Below, one piece after another: positions 7,240 to 16,600 of a stretch of DNA of 45,147 nucleotides. A program made the translations under genes and the position numbers. This DNA comes from Arenimonas sp. (GTDB taxonomy: Bacteria; Pseudomonadota; Alphaproteobacteria; Rhizobiales; Rhizobiaceae). A model generated the notes under the pieces. The model did not search any database and was not told the origin of the DNA. It was given only the letters and a program-made list of their open reading frames with translations. The DNA is taken from the NCBI GenBank assembly GCA_019459145.1, contig JAIBEK010000057.1, positions 1-45,147 on the forward strand, given 5' to 3'. How positions within the stretch are numbered: position 1 is the first letter of the stretch; every line of letters begins with the position of its first letter.

Positions 7240-10200
7240 TCACACCCCAAACACCTTCAACACCTCGTCCCCGAAGTGGTTGATCACCTTCACCGCAATC
7301 CTTCCCGTGCTCGGCCGGGCGAACGGCCGTGACGTATCCGAATACAGCGTTTCCCAGGCATCCGGGTCGATCTCCGCCTTCAGCGCCGTCTTCAATGACT
7401 TGTAGGGGTCGTTCGCGCCGAGGAAATAGGCGTGGCGGACGAAGAAGCTTTCTTCGTCGTAATCGGTGTCGATGAACCAGGCGGCGATGCCTTTCACGTC
7501 GTCGGAGCGGATTTCGCCTGTGGAGGGGTCAAAAACGTCGACGCCATGGACCTTGACCTTGATCTCGCCGCCGGGCGCATCGAGGATTTCCACGTCCGGT
7601 TCGCCGAAGACGACGAAGAGGTTGCCCTTGCCGGTGTTCTTCAGGTCCTCGGCCATGTGCAGGTCGGGGTTCATGCGGGCTTTGAGGATGGCAAGCGGGC
7701 CCAGCCGGTTGAGGTCGGTCGCCTGGGCGTCGAAGTTGAAGGCGCAGGCGATCAGCACGTCGAAACGGGCGTCCGATGCTTCGCGGGCGGCAGCGGTGAT
7801 CTGACTGCGGGTCAGCGTACCGAATTCCGGGCCGATCAGAATCGCCGCCCGCTTTTCCACCGCGCCGCCATCGGCATAACGGCCTTCGGCGGCAATGTAA
7901 TTGCCCGGCCAGGGGGTGATGGCGCTGAAATGGATTGTATCGCGCTTCTCCTGCTGGTGGACGCCAGCGGTGCGCAAGTGCGAAAGCACCATCTCGCCGA
8001 AATCCGCCTCCGGCATGTTTGATGGGGTCGAGGCGCGGGAAGTGATCGCGCCGGATGCCGCAAGCTCTGCGCCGAGCGTATCCTCGCGGGCGGCAACGAC
8101 GCGATGCGGCGACAGGCTTTCGACGGTGAAGGGACCGGCGACGCGCACCTTCGTCTTGTCCTCATAGGGGCGGTCATAGAGCAGCTCGACATCGGCGGCG
8201 CGGGCAATCGAGGCGTCGATCTCCTTCTGGCGGGCAATGCGGCCCTCCCACCAGTCGGCATGGAGTTTTCGAACCGCCTCGGTCACCAGATGCACCTTGG
8301 CCTTGCCGTCCTTGGTCTCCAGCCAGGCGTCGAGGTCGCGGGGGATTTCCCATTCCTGCCAGCCGCCACCTTCGTCATGGTCGGGCTCGACCCGACCATC
8401 CATGGGCCCTCGGGTCAAGCCCGAGGGTGACGGGGAGGAGAGGCCGAGCGCCGCATTCAACCGCGCCCTGAGCGGCTCCAGCACCGCCTGCCATTTCTCC
8501 CAGATCACATCGATCTCGGCATTGTTGGCAACATCTTTCATGATAATGCGAGGCCCGCGTTCAAAAACGAAGCCATGGCGGATATCGTTCGTCACGGGCG
8601 CATCAGCGATAATCTTGCCGGACACTTCCTGCTCTTTCGTGCGGCCCTCGCGACTGTCGGCCAGAAGGTAATAGGGGTAGCGGGCGCTCATCAGTCTTGC
8701 ACGGGCCAGTGCAAGAGCGACTCTCGACGTGTCGATGGTGATCCAGCGACGCCCCCATTGTTCTGCGACAAAAGCCGTGGTGCCAGAGCCACAAGTAGGA
8801 TCAAGAACGAGGTCGCCTGGGTCGCTAGTCATCAATATACAACGCTGTATAATTCTCGCACCGGTTTGAACAACGTAGATTTTATTGTCAAAGAAACCGC
8901 GGGCAGCGGTGTCTGACCACACGTTATCGAATTCACGGTACATGAAGTCGCTGAAGTACCTTTTGTAGCGCAGCGTATTTCCCTGAACGATGAGTCGTTG
9001 CGATTTCTCGAGTCTTGAGAGGCCAGCGGGGGACGTGGACCAATATCGCGCGCTGGGCGCAAAATTCTTTCCGCGGTGTTTAAATGAAAAGCGATTGTAC
9101 TCGTGCGATGAGGTGAGATCACTAGGAATACACAACTCTCCGTCTGGCGGGAGGTCTCCTTCATGCTCTTCTCTTGTAAGCCTTCTGTATTCACCGGAAG
9201 GGAAAGAAACCCACGAAAACTCTCCAGACCCTAGTCCGCCCGATTGTTTATCGCGGAAAAGCCGTCGGAACTTAGTCTTTTCAATGTCTTTTGAAAACCA
9301 AAGTAGGTAATTTGCTGTGGAGGGTAAGGTTCGAGAAGCGCGTCCTCCGCTGGTATAGAAGGCGATTTCAGAGACATAGTTATCTTCACCAAAAACCTCG
9401 TCCATCAACGCTCGAATGCGGTGCACATTCTCCTCACCGATTTGCACGAAAACTGAGCCGCTTTCGGTCAGCAGTTCCCGCGCCACCATCAGCCGGTCGC
9501 GCAGATAGGTGAGGTAGGAGTGGATGCCGTCCTTCCAGGTGTCGCGAAAGGCCTTTACCTGTTCCGGCTCTCGCGAAACATCCTCCTTCTTGCCGTCCTT
9601 CACCTCCCGGCTCATGGTCGAGACCTGCCAGTTCGAATTGAACTTGATGCCATAGGGCGGGTCGAAATAGATGCACTGCACCTTGCCGCGCATTTCCTCG
9701 CGCTCGGCCAGGCTCGCCATCACCTGCAGACTGTCGCCGAGGATCATGCGGTTCTGCCAGTGCTTGGTGTGCTGGTAAAATTCGGCGCGCGCCTCCGGAT
9801 CGGCAATGCCGTTGAAATCGGCAAACAGATCGGGCGCATCGGTGCTTTGCTGGCGGGCGCTGGTGGTGCGTCGCTTCAGGTCGTCGATGATCGCCTTGGG
9901 ATGCACCTTCTCCTGGATGTAGAGCGGCGGCGCATTGACCACGAGGTCCGACCAGTCCTGCCGGTCCTTGCCGCGCCAGACAAGCTGCGCGTCGCCGATC
10001 TCGATCTCGCCGGTCTCGGCCAGCTTCTTCATTTGCTCGGGCTTGATCCTGATCTTCACGCCGTTCCAGATAATCTGCGGATCACGGTCCATATCCCTCT
10101 CGCGCACCTCGCCCTCTGCCAGCGGCCGATCCCGCGCAACCCGCATCTCGCTGGCCACCGTCCCCAGAATTTCCTCCTGCTGCTCAAACAGCGACGCCAT

Positions 10201-10281
10201 CTCGGCCGTCGGATTGTTCAGCCGTACCGCCTTGTCATGGGTGAGGGTGGACACGTCTTTTTCGCGCGGGGTCTTGGCCAT
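7240..10281 (-). CDS. Type III-like DNA methyltransferase (Mod), beta class
   Basis: This 1013-residue protein carries the DPPY catalytic motif (IYFDPPYGIKF, 207-210) ahead of the SAM-binding motif (LDPTCGSGTTAF, about 492-502). That order defines beta-class amino-methyltransferases such as type III Mod subunits. N6-adenine methylation is expected. The segment between the motifs (about 285-485) is the target-recognition region, and its DNA (about 8830-9430) is visibly more AT-rich than both flanks. Residues about 617-636 are encoded by a palindromic repeat (8374-8431) read in frame. The C-terminal third may hold Res-contacting or extra recognition domains. The gene begins one base after the 201-residue gene ends. 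In classical type III systems mod precedes res directly, but here it comes last, four genes after res. Confidence 0.9.
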   Translation of the reverse strand: MAKTPREKDVSTLTHDKAVRLNNPTAEMASLFEQQEEILGTVASEMRVARDRPLAEGEVRERDMDRDPQIIWNGVKIRIKPEQMKKLAETGEIEIGDAQLVWRGKDRQDWSDLVVNAPPLYIQEKVHPKAIIDDLKRRTTSARQQSTDAPDLFADFNGIADPEARAEFYQHTKHWQNRMILGDSLQVMASLAEREEMRGKVQCIYFDPPYGIKFNSNWQVSTMSREVKDGKKEDVSREPEQVKAFRDTWKDGIHSYLTYLRDRLMVARELLTESGSVFVQIGEENVHRIRALMDEVFGEDNYVSEIAFYTSGGRASRTLPSTANYLLWFSKDIEKTKFRRLFRDKQSGGLGSGEFSWVSFPSGEYRRLTREEHEGDLPPDGELCIPSDLTSSHEYNRFSFKHRGKNFAPSARYWSTSPAGLSRLEKSQRLIVQGNTLRYKRYFSDFMYREFDNVWSDTAARGFFDNKIYVVQTGARIIQRCILMTSDPGDLVLDPTCGSGTTAFVAEQWGRRWITIDTSRVALALARARLMSARYPYYLLADSREGRTKEQEVSGKIIADAPVTNDIRHGFVFERGPRIIMKDVANNAEIDVIWEKWQAVLEPLRARLNAALGLSSPSPSGLTRGPMDGRVEPDHDEGGGWQEWEIPRDLDAWLETKDGKAKVHLVTEAVRKLHADWWEGRIARQKEIDASIARAADVELLYDRPYEDKTKVRVAGPFTVESLSPHRVVAAREDTLGAELAASGAITSRASTPSNMPEADFGEMVLSHLRTAGVHQQEKRDTIHFSAITPWPGNYIAAEGRYADGGAVEKRAAILIGPEFGTLTRSQITAAAREASDARFDVLIACAFNFDAQATDLNRLGPLAILKARMNPDLHMAEDLKNTGKGNLFVVFGEPDVEILDAPGGEIKVKVHGVDVFDPSTGEIRSDDVKGIAAWFIDTDYDEESFFVRHAYFLGANDPYKSLKTALKAEIDPDAWETLYSDTSRPFARPSTGRIAVKVINHFGDEVLKVFGV
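8374..8431. repeat. 58-bp palindromic repeat inside the Mod coding sequence
   Basis: Two perfect hairpin arms stand side by side: ATGGTCGGG-ctcga-CCCGACCAT and CCCTCGGG-tcaag-CCCGAGGG. The whole is bounded by GTCA at the left and TGAC at the right. This 'hairpin pair around (C)GGGCTYGACCCG' structure matches palindromic elements scattered between genes in alphaproteobacterial genomes. Here it lies inside an open frame and is translated as SPSGLTRGPMDGRVEPDHD without breaking it. This is comparable to the coding palindromic elements known from Rickettsia. Confidence 0.75.
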
Positions 10282-10282
10282 G

Positions 10283-10888
10283 TCAGGATGCCTGTCGGTT
10301 TCTCATTGCAGTCAGTAGAGCTTCGAAGCGATCAACGGTGCTGGCGATGTGGTCCAGGGCATCGTTCAAGGGACGCAGCGCTTCTTTGAAGTTCTCCTCC
10401 TCGGCTCCTTTTGCCAAGGTATCCTTATCAACCCTGACCGGCAGGAACAGGCTGGGCTCGTCATCGAACACGAAACGGGTATCGCTAAAACCCATGGCTT
10501 GAGCCTGTAGAAACTTTTTCCATGCCGTCTTCGGGAACTCGTCCTGATAAAAACGAAAACCCATCCCACCTCGGCCTTCTGCACATAGCCGGGTCAGCCA
10601 GAAATAATCATTGCCATCGCTCCACTCTCCAGTATCGCCGGAACGATACTCGAGACCGAACCAGGCCTGCCAGCTATCGCCTGCCACCCAGTGATGTGGC
10701 GCGACGGCCGCATCTTCTTTATCCCGCCAAGAGGGGGTGCTACGCCATCCCTGGCGTGTCGCCCACTCCTGAACGAGCCTATCGATTTCTTCGGCTACAC
10801 GATTTTGCAGCAGTTCGAACCGCCGTGCGCCTTCATCCAGGTCGCCGATGTTGAGGATAAGGAGCTTGTCTAATTCATTGGAAAACAT
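10283..10888 (-). CDS. Unrecognised 201-residue protein of the R-M operon
   Basis: I do not recognise this protein. It has no signal peptide, membrane segment or cysteine cluster. The N-terminus (about 15-45) and C-terminus (about 155-195, EENFKEALRPLNDALDHIAS) are helical. The centre is rich in aromatic residues (HHWVAGDSWQAWFGLEY, NDYFWLTRL, GMGFRFYQDEF), which suggests a beta-sheet fold and perhaps a nucleic-acid or protein-binding surface. The start ATG lies 7 bases after the stop of the PD-(D/E)XK gene with a GAGGT ribosome binding site. The Mod gene begins one base after its own stop. Fixed placement between a nuclease and Mod points to a regulatory or recognition subunit of the system. 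Confidence 0.75.
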   Translation of the reverse strand: MFSNELDKLLILNIGDLDEGARRFELLQNRVAEEIDRLVQEWATRQGWRSTPSWRDKEDAAVAPHHWVAGDSWQAWFGLEYRSGDTGEWSDGNDYFWLTRLCAEGRGGMGFRFYQDEFPKTAWKKFLQAQAMGFSDTRFVFDDEPSLFLPVRVDKDTLAKGAEEENFKEALRPLNDALDHIASTVDRFEALLTAMRNRQAS

Positions 10889-10895
10889 GAAGACC

Positions 10896-11696
10896 TCAGT
10901 GCAATCGGCTGATGTGAGCTGCGAACTGTTTTAAGATCGCGCCCGAAACGGTCCGCTCGCCCGGCCCAGTGACGGCGGCCATGATGGCGCGCGCCACATC
11001 GTGCCACGTCATCCATATCAAGCCTTCAGGCGGGCTGGGGGGGCGAGTGTTGTTGAGGTAAAGCACCAGAGAGACGGGCTTGCGCAAGGCCAGCGCCCTG
11101 CGCTTTGCCAAAGCCGTGTAGCGGCTCAGCTGGTCTGGGCCTTCTGGCGCGTCGATCTTCACCTCAACGAAAATAACGCAGTTTGCACCCTCGATTGCGA
11201 GGTCGACGCGGTTGTCTCGCTCGCCAAACGAGGAATGCTCTGCCGACACGCTGTAGTGACTGCCGAGCATCGCCTGCTTCAGGTCTTCCGAATCGGTCCT
11301 CTCTCGGAGAGCCTCCAGCAAGGCCAGCAGAACCGTTGACCCGAAGCCGTGACTGCCGTTGCAATCGAGAATCCACCCAAGGACCGCAGACGTGCGGACC
11401 TCGTTTCGCTTCAGGCCGGCGATGGTCCAGACGTTCAAAAGGCTGCCATCGTGTCGCGACGCAGTCAGGCCGCTTCGGAGATCGGCAAGGAACGATGAAA
11501 AGCGAACCGTGTCGATCGCTGGCTCAGGTACACGGCGCGCCGGAATATTTTCCCGCCTGAAGCCGGCAATGGCGTTGAACAGTTCGTTCAGACGCAATGC
11601 TCGCACCCGCGCCATCTTCTCTTGTGGATGCAACGTGACTTGCAGCTGATCGAGAAACTGTGCGATCCGATCAAGGCTTGGCTGCTGCGCCGTCAT
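10896..11696 (-). CDS. PD-(D/E)XK nuclease family protein (PDDEXK_4 type)
   Basis: This protein has 266 residues. The first 70 are helical. The nuclease signature follows: NEVRTSAVLGWILDCNGSHG, then DNRVDLAIEG (catalytic Asp), CVIFVEVKIDAPEG (Glu-x-Lys) and DQLSRYTAL. This pattern is typical of the PD-(D/E)XK nuclease superfamily group Pfam calls PDDEXK_4. Metal-dependent DNA cleavage is expected. The ATG overlaps the stop of the GmrSD-like gene (ATGA), which indicates translational coupling, so it is an integral member of the operon and not a passenger. It is the third predicted nuclease of the operon. It might be the cutting subunit of a second module nested between Res and Mod. Confidence 0.82.
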   Translation of the reverse strand: MTAQQPSLDRIAQFLDQLQVTLHPQEKMARVRALRLNELFNAIAGFRRENIPARRVPEPAIDTVRFSSFLADLRSGLTASRHDGSLLNVWTIAGLKRNEVRTSAVLGWILDCNGSHGFGSTVLLALLEALRERTDSEDLKQAMLGSHYSVSAEHSSFGERDNRVDLAIEGANCVIFVEVKIDAPEGPDQLSRYTALAKRRALALRKPVSLVLYLNNTRPPSPPEGLIWMTWHDVARAIMAAVTGPGERTVSGAILKQFAAHISRLH

Positions 11697-13606
11697 TGTG
11701 CTGCCACCGTGAACTCGGCCTCTTCCTCGTCCTCATCCAACTCTTCGGAATAATCGTCGGTGCTGGCAGTGGCTGCAGGCGACTGCTTGCCCATCGCGTG
11801 CTCGATCAGGGTCAAGAGGGCTTTTTGGCGCGCATCCATGAAGGCGGTAAAATCGTCAGCACGAAGGAGGGGCGGTTCGATCAGATGTGAAGTCAACAAT
11901 CCGTCGAGCCGGACAGGATCGATGGCAGAGGCGTCTGCGCTGCCCGTCTCCAATTTCGAAAGATAGGCCGAGGGTGCCACACCGCCGATGATGCGGTTCG
12001 TCCGATAGGACAGGGGTGTCTTGTTGATGATGGAATCGTAGATGTCCGATTTGATCCCTCGGTCCTCGCACCATTTCTTCGGGAAGATGTGGTGGATATC
12101 GACACTCTCGCCGAAAAAGACTGTGTGGTCGAATTCCTGGCCGGAGCGAAAGTCTTTCGCTTTCTCCTTCATCAGCAGGGCATTCACACCCTTGTAGGCA
12201 GCAGAAAGGCGCATGCGCATCGTTTTCAAGCGTTCAGGCCGGAATGAGGCCTCGGACACTGTCGCGGGCACTTTGCCACCGGCAAGCCAGGCCGGCACTT
12301 CCAGAAAATCGCGCGAGATGCGGCTGTCGACCGCCGAGCCATAAAGCTCGCCCAGGACGCCGCACCAATACCACTTTTGCAGCCTGTCGCGGTTTGCCTC
12401 AAGTTCCCAAGCATCGCCTATATCAGCGAGGATGGCCGCGAGGGGGATGATCTGCGTCTGGTAGGGGAGATCGAACAGACGGTAGACCCGTTGGGTAAAA
12501 AGGAATTTTGCCGCCTTCAGGAAGCCACGCTCGGCCAAATCCTGGTACTGCTTATAGGCAGACAGAGGCAGATTGAGGAGCGCCTCCCGCTTCCCGGTGA
12601 CCTGCGGAAGGTCTTTGCCCTCCTTGCCCACGGATTCGGCTGCACGCCTGAGGTCACGGGTGTAGAATAGCGAGATAACATGGAGGAAGTCGGTGTTGGC
12701 GACATGGGCCAATATCCCCTTCTCTGCGTCGGCCAGCTTCTGCGCATTAACAAAGCGGCCATGGCGTCCCTTGTTGTCGCGTCCCTCGCCGTACCAGTCC
12801 TTGCGCAGCTCGTGGCCATCAGCCGCATAAATGGCGGTGACAAGCTCAAAGGCATCAAGCGGCTTGCCTCCGGTATTGACCTTCTCGAAGACTGTGCAGA
12901 CTGCTTCTTTCGTGGTGGTCTTGTCGAGCGCTATGACGGGCACCTGATAGCCAGTGAAGTTGGCAAGGACCTCGTTGTAGAACTGCTGGACGACAGGCCA
13001 GAGCTCCTGCATGCGTCCGTTGGCATTCGCCCAGGTGACGAACTCCATCTGCCAGGCCATCCCATCAAAAACGCGGGATAGAGGAAATACCAGATTTTCG
13101 AATTCCCTTTCGGTGGTGGAATAGTCGCTTTCGATCTGACGGTTGAAATCTGATCGAATGATCTTGTCCGCTGGCACAGAGAGGATTGCATCCTCTCGAT
13201 CCGAAGAAGCATCCAGCGATTTCCTGATGTCGATGAAGAACCAGCGCTCCACCGGGTGTTTCTTTGGCGTGATTGTCTTCACCACCTGACCGCGAAGAGT
13301 GACCTGATAAAGCGAGGTCATGCGCTGCTGGCCATCCAGCAGCAGCTCTGTGGGCAAAACCTTGCTTGCAGCTTCCGGCGCACCCTCGATCGTTCGCGGC
13401 TTGAAGTTGACCCCGCCGCCAGTTTCCAAAGTCATGAGCGCTCCGACCGGGAAGGCGCGGGAAATGGAAGCGATCAAGCTCTTGATGCGATCTTCGTCCC
13501 ACACCCAACTTCTCTGGAAATCTGGCAGCTGCAATTTGCCGTCGTTGCAGCTCTTGAGGAGGTCGTGGAGCGAAACTGGATTGGTACGGAATGTTGAGCC
13601 CGCCAT
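11693..13606 (-). CDS. GmrSD-type nuclease: DUF262 N-terminus and DUF1524 HNH C-terminus
   Basis: From the ATG at 13606, which overlaps the Res stop as TAATG, the product has 637 residues. A longer in-frame start inside res is rejected. The N-terminal DUF262 domain shows LPDFQRSWVWDEDRIKSLI (28-45) and the signature DGQQRMTSLY (91-100), which binds and hydrolyses nucleotide in GmrS-like proteins. Near residue 505 the DUF1524 HNH motif appears: VDIHHIFPKKW, followed by NKTPLSYRTNRIIGG. Both halves seem complete, so it is a single-chain relative of GmrSD, a modification-dependent type IV restriction enzyme that cuts glucosylated or otherwise modified phage DNA. Finding it translationally coupled between a type III Res and Mod is unusual. 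Confidence 0.9.
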   Translation of the reverse strand: MAGSTFRTNPVSLHDLLKSCNDGKLQLPDFQRSWVWDEDRIKSLIASISRAFPVGALMTLETGGGVNFKPRTIEGAPEAASKVLPTELLLDGQQRMTSLYQVTLRGQVVKTITPKKHPVERWFFIDIRKSLDASSDREDAILSVPADKIIRSDFNRQIESDYSTTEREFENLVFPLSRVFDGMAWQMEFVTWANANGRMQELWPVVQQFYNEVLANFTGYQVPVIALDKTTTKEAVCTVFEKVNTGGKPLDAFELVTAIYAADGHELRKDWYGEGRDNKGRHGRFVNAQKLADAEKGILAHVANTDFLHVISLFYTRDLRRAAESVGKEGKDLPQVTGKREALLNLPLSAYKQYQDLAERGFLKAAKFLFTQRVYRLFDLPYQTQIIPLAAILADIGDAWELEANRDRLQKWYWCGVLGELYGSAVDSRISRDFLEVPAWLAGGKVPATVSEASFRPERLKTMRMRLSAAYKGVNALLMKEKAKDFRSGQEFDHTVFFGESVDIHHIFPKKWCEDRGIKSDIYDSIINKTPLSYRTNRIIGGVAPSAYLSKLETGSADASAIDPVRLDGLLTSHLIEPPLLRADDFTAFMDARQKALLTLIEHAMGKQSPAATASTDDYSEELDEDEEEAEFTVAAQ

Positions 13607-16600
13607 TACGCCACTTCCCTTGCCATAGTCAGAAACGACGCAATTAATTCCTCGTATTCTTCTTCCATGGCGAACGCGTCGCGGAATTCGGCAAAGGCCC
13701 AGCGGCCATAGGTCTTGAGATTGTTGACCCCCGGCACCCAAAGATTGGCCATTGTTTCGGCCTTGATCTGCTCGTCGCTGCCGCGGAATCCCTTGACCTC
13801 GACGATCAGGTTCAATGGATCGTCGGGACCTCGCCCGTCATCGACTTGGATGATGAAGTCCGGAATGTAGCGGCGAGGTACGCTGCCGACACGATAGGGC
13901 ACTTCGAAGCCGAGCGCCTGATTCTTCACATAGGAGATCGTCGCCCGATGCGATTCAACCACACGCGCAAACTCCGCCTCCCAGTCGCTGTCGCAGACGA
14001 CATAATTCACGTGGGAAAGCGTGGTGCGCCACAGGTTCTGCTTGGTGGTGATAAAGGAGACGAAGTCGGTGTAGCCATGCGGGTTGTAGGGATCGAGCAT
14101 AGCCTTGACCAGGCCCGTGCCCTCTTCGCCGGCGCTACGCACAATCGCCTGGTAGATCAGCTCGCAGGCCTTTTCCGCCAGTTCCGCGTATGTCAGCATG
14201 CCGGTCTTCGTCCCGCCCATCAGCTTCAGGCATTGATTGACCCAACGCCGGGTGATCGGCTGGAGCTGATTGTAAAGGTAGTAGGGCACGTCCTGATCCG
14301 GCTCCCGGAAATAGAGCTCGATGAGCTTCTTCGTCAGGTGGATAGCAACGGTGTTCGGCCGCATGTCATCGAGAGCATCGGGCGCGATGTCATGTCCTTC
14401 GCCGACCAGGCCTTCGAGACGCACCTTGCAGGGACCGACCAACTCGGGCGTCAGCGTGAGGACGGAATCAGGACTGAAGCTCGCGGAAAAATTCTCTGAC
14501 GGAAGCTCGGTGCGGTAGCCGGCCACCCGAGGAAAGCGGATCGACAGGTTGCCACGTTCCTTCAGTGCGTAGACCCGCGTGGTCGGCTTCGGTGGCGTAC
14601 GGACCACGTCCTGGGGCTCGGTCGCGAAGTCGAAGGGAATGCCGAGGATGTCGGCATATTCGGTGTTAAACAGCTGCTTGTCGTTCAGCTCATAGGACTG
14701 GCGGCGCAGCCCGCGGCCAATCACTTGCTCGCAGAGAAGCTGTGTCCCGAAAGCGCGGACGCCGAGGATATGGGTGACGGTGTTCGCGTCCCAACCTTCG
14801 GTCAGCATGGAAACGGACACGACGCACCGGATCTGCTCGCCCAGCCGACCCTTCTGGCCGACAGTGTTCATGACTTCGCGCAACAGTTCCGCTTCGGTGA
14901 CCTTTTCGGCTTCGGCGGCTCCGTCCCGTTCCGCCTTTTCGCGCTTGAACTGTTCGATTTCTGCCTTGGCGATCTCGCGGAAATTGGGATCGAGCGCTTC
15001 GCCGGATTCGAGTTGTTGGCTGTCAATCAGAAGCGTGTTCATTTTTGGCAGAGGATTGCCGTACTGGTCGAAGTTGCTGAAGTGTTTCAGGTGCCCGTGA
15101 TGCTTGGTGACGGCTTCGCCCTCGTCCCCGCGTTGCCAGCCGGAAATCCACTCATAGACAAGCTTGGAGCTGGCGGTGTTGTTGCAGACCACGATGAAGA
15201 CTGGCGGCACGCCGATGCCGGCCTTTTCCCATGCGTCGAATTCCTTCTCATAATGGGAATAAAGCGAATAAAGCGCCGTCTGGAGAGGAGCCGGCATCTG
15301 GAGAGGATCCAGGTTGCCGGATTTGGCAGCGCCCTTCTTCGGCATCTGCTTGCCGATATGGTCCCACAGATTGCGGTAGACCGGCATCGCGGAGTTGACG
15401 GAATTGTCGGAGACGGGCACCCGCGGCAGCTTGACGATGCCGCATTCGATGGCATCAACCAGTGAGAAGTCCGACACGACCCAGGGAAAGAGCGTGCCCT
15501 CTTCATAACCTGAGCCTCGCAGGAAGAAGGGGGTCGCGGACAGATCATAGACCGAGCGCACGCCTACTTTGCGCTTCAAGGCCTCGATACCGGAAATCCA
15601 CAGCCGGGCGGCCTCGTTGTTTTCCTTGGCCTCCTCCTTGTCCTCGCCCTTCAGTTCATCTTCCTCATGACTGTCGGGCCGCTCGCGATAGCAGTGATGG
15701 GCTTCGTCGTTGATGACGACGATGTTCTTAAGTTGAAGAAGGTCGCCGCAGGCGCGCTGCAGCATGGCGCCTTCGGTTTCCAGTTCCTCAATGTCTTCAT
15801 TCTTCCAACCCTTCATCAGTCGCAGGCCGACGGCATTCAAACTGTGGGTCTTGCGACGCTGGAAGACGTGATAGTTGACGATCTCGATCTTTGCCTTGTT
15901 CAGATCCGGCATCATGTCTTGGGGAACGAGCTCGCGCGTGCGGTAGTAGCTGTTGCCGTCAGATGGCTTCAGGACGCGGAGGCGATCCTTGATCGTGATG
16001 CCAGGTGCGACGATCAGGAAGCCACGCGAGAAGAGATTGGAATTCGGCTGCCGCGCAGAATTGATCGCCTGCCAGGCAATGAGCATCGCCATGACGGTCG
16101 TCTTGCCGGCGCCAGTGGCAAGCTTCAGTGCTATGCGGAAGAGATCCGGATTGGCATCGCGGTTCGCCTCTTCAAGATGGCGGTAGATATGGGCGTATTG
16201 CTTACGATTGCGTGCAACCTCGGCAAGCCAGATTGCGGTCTCTACGGCCTCCACTTGGCAGAAAAATGGCCTTGGTCCAGAGAACGAACTGCTGCGCCAA
16301 TGCTGAAGCAGGCGCTGGGTTGTCGGTGTGACGCCCCAATCGTTTGGATTGGGGAGCTTTCGCCAAGTTTCGACATGGCCGCGGATCTCGTTGATCAGCT
16401 TGGAGAGATTGTAACGTGCCGCCCCGGCGTCCTGTTGGTCCAGATCTAGGCTAGCCTGCTTCTTCGTCCCCTCCTTCGATCGCCTACTCTTGGGTACGGG
16501 TGCAATATATTCCGATCGCCGCCGTCCCTCGATCGGGGGATGGTCAAGCGGTTCACCGTTTTCCGACAAAGCATGGTGACGGGTTGGTACTTCGTAGGGC

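Noticed and set aside
11693..13741. Longer start for the GmrSD-like protein at 13741
   Set aside because: The extra 45 codons lie inside res and read as non-conserved sequence. The TAATG start at 13606 begins the conserved domain.
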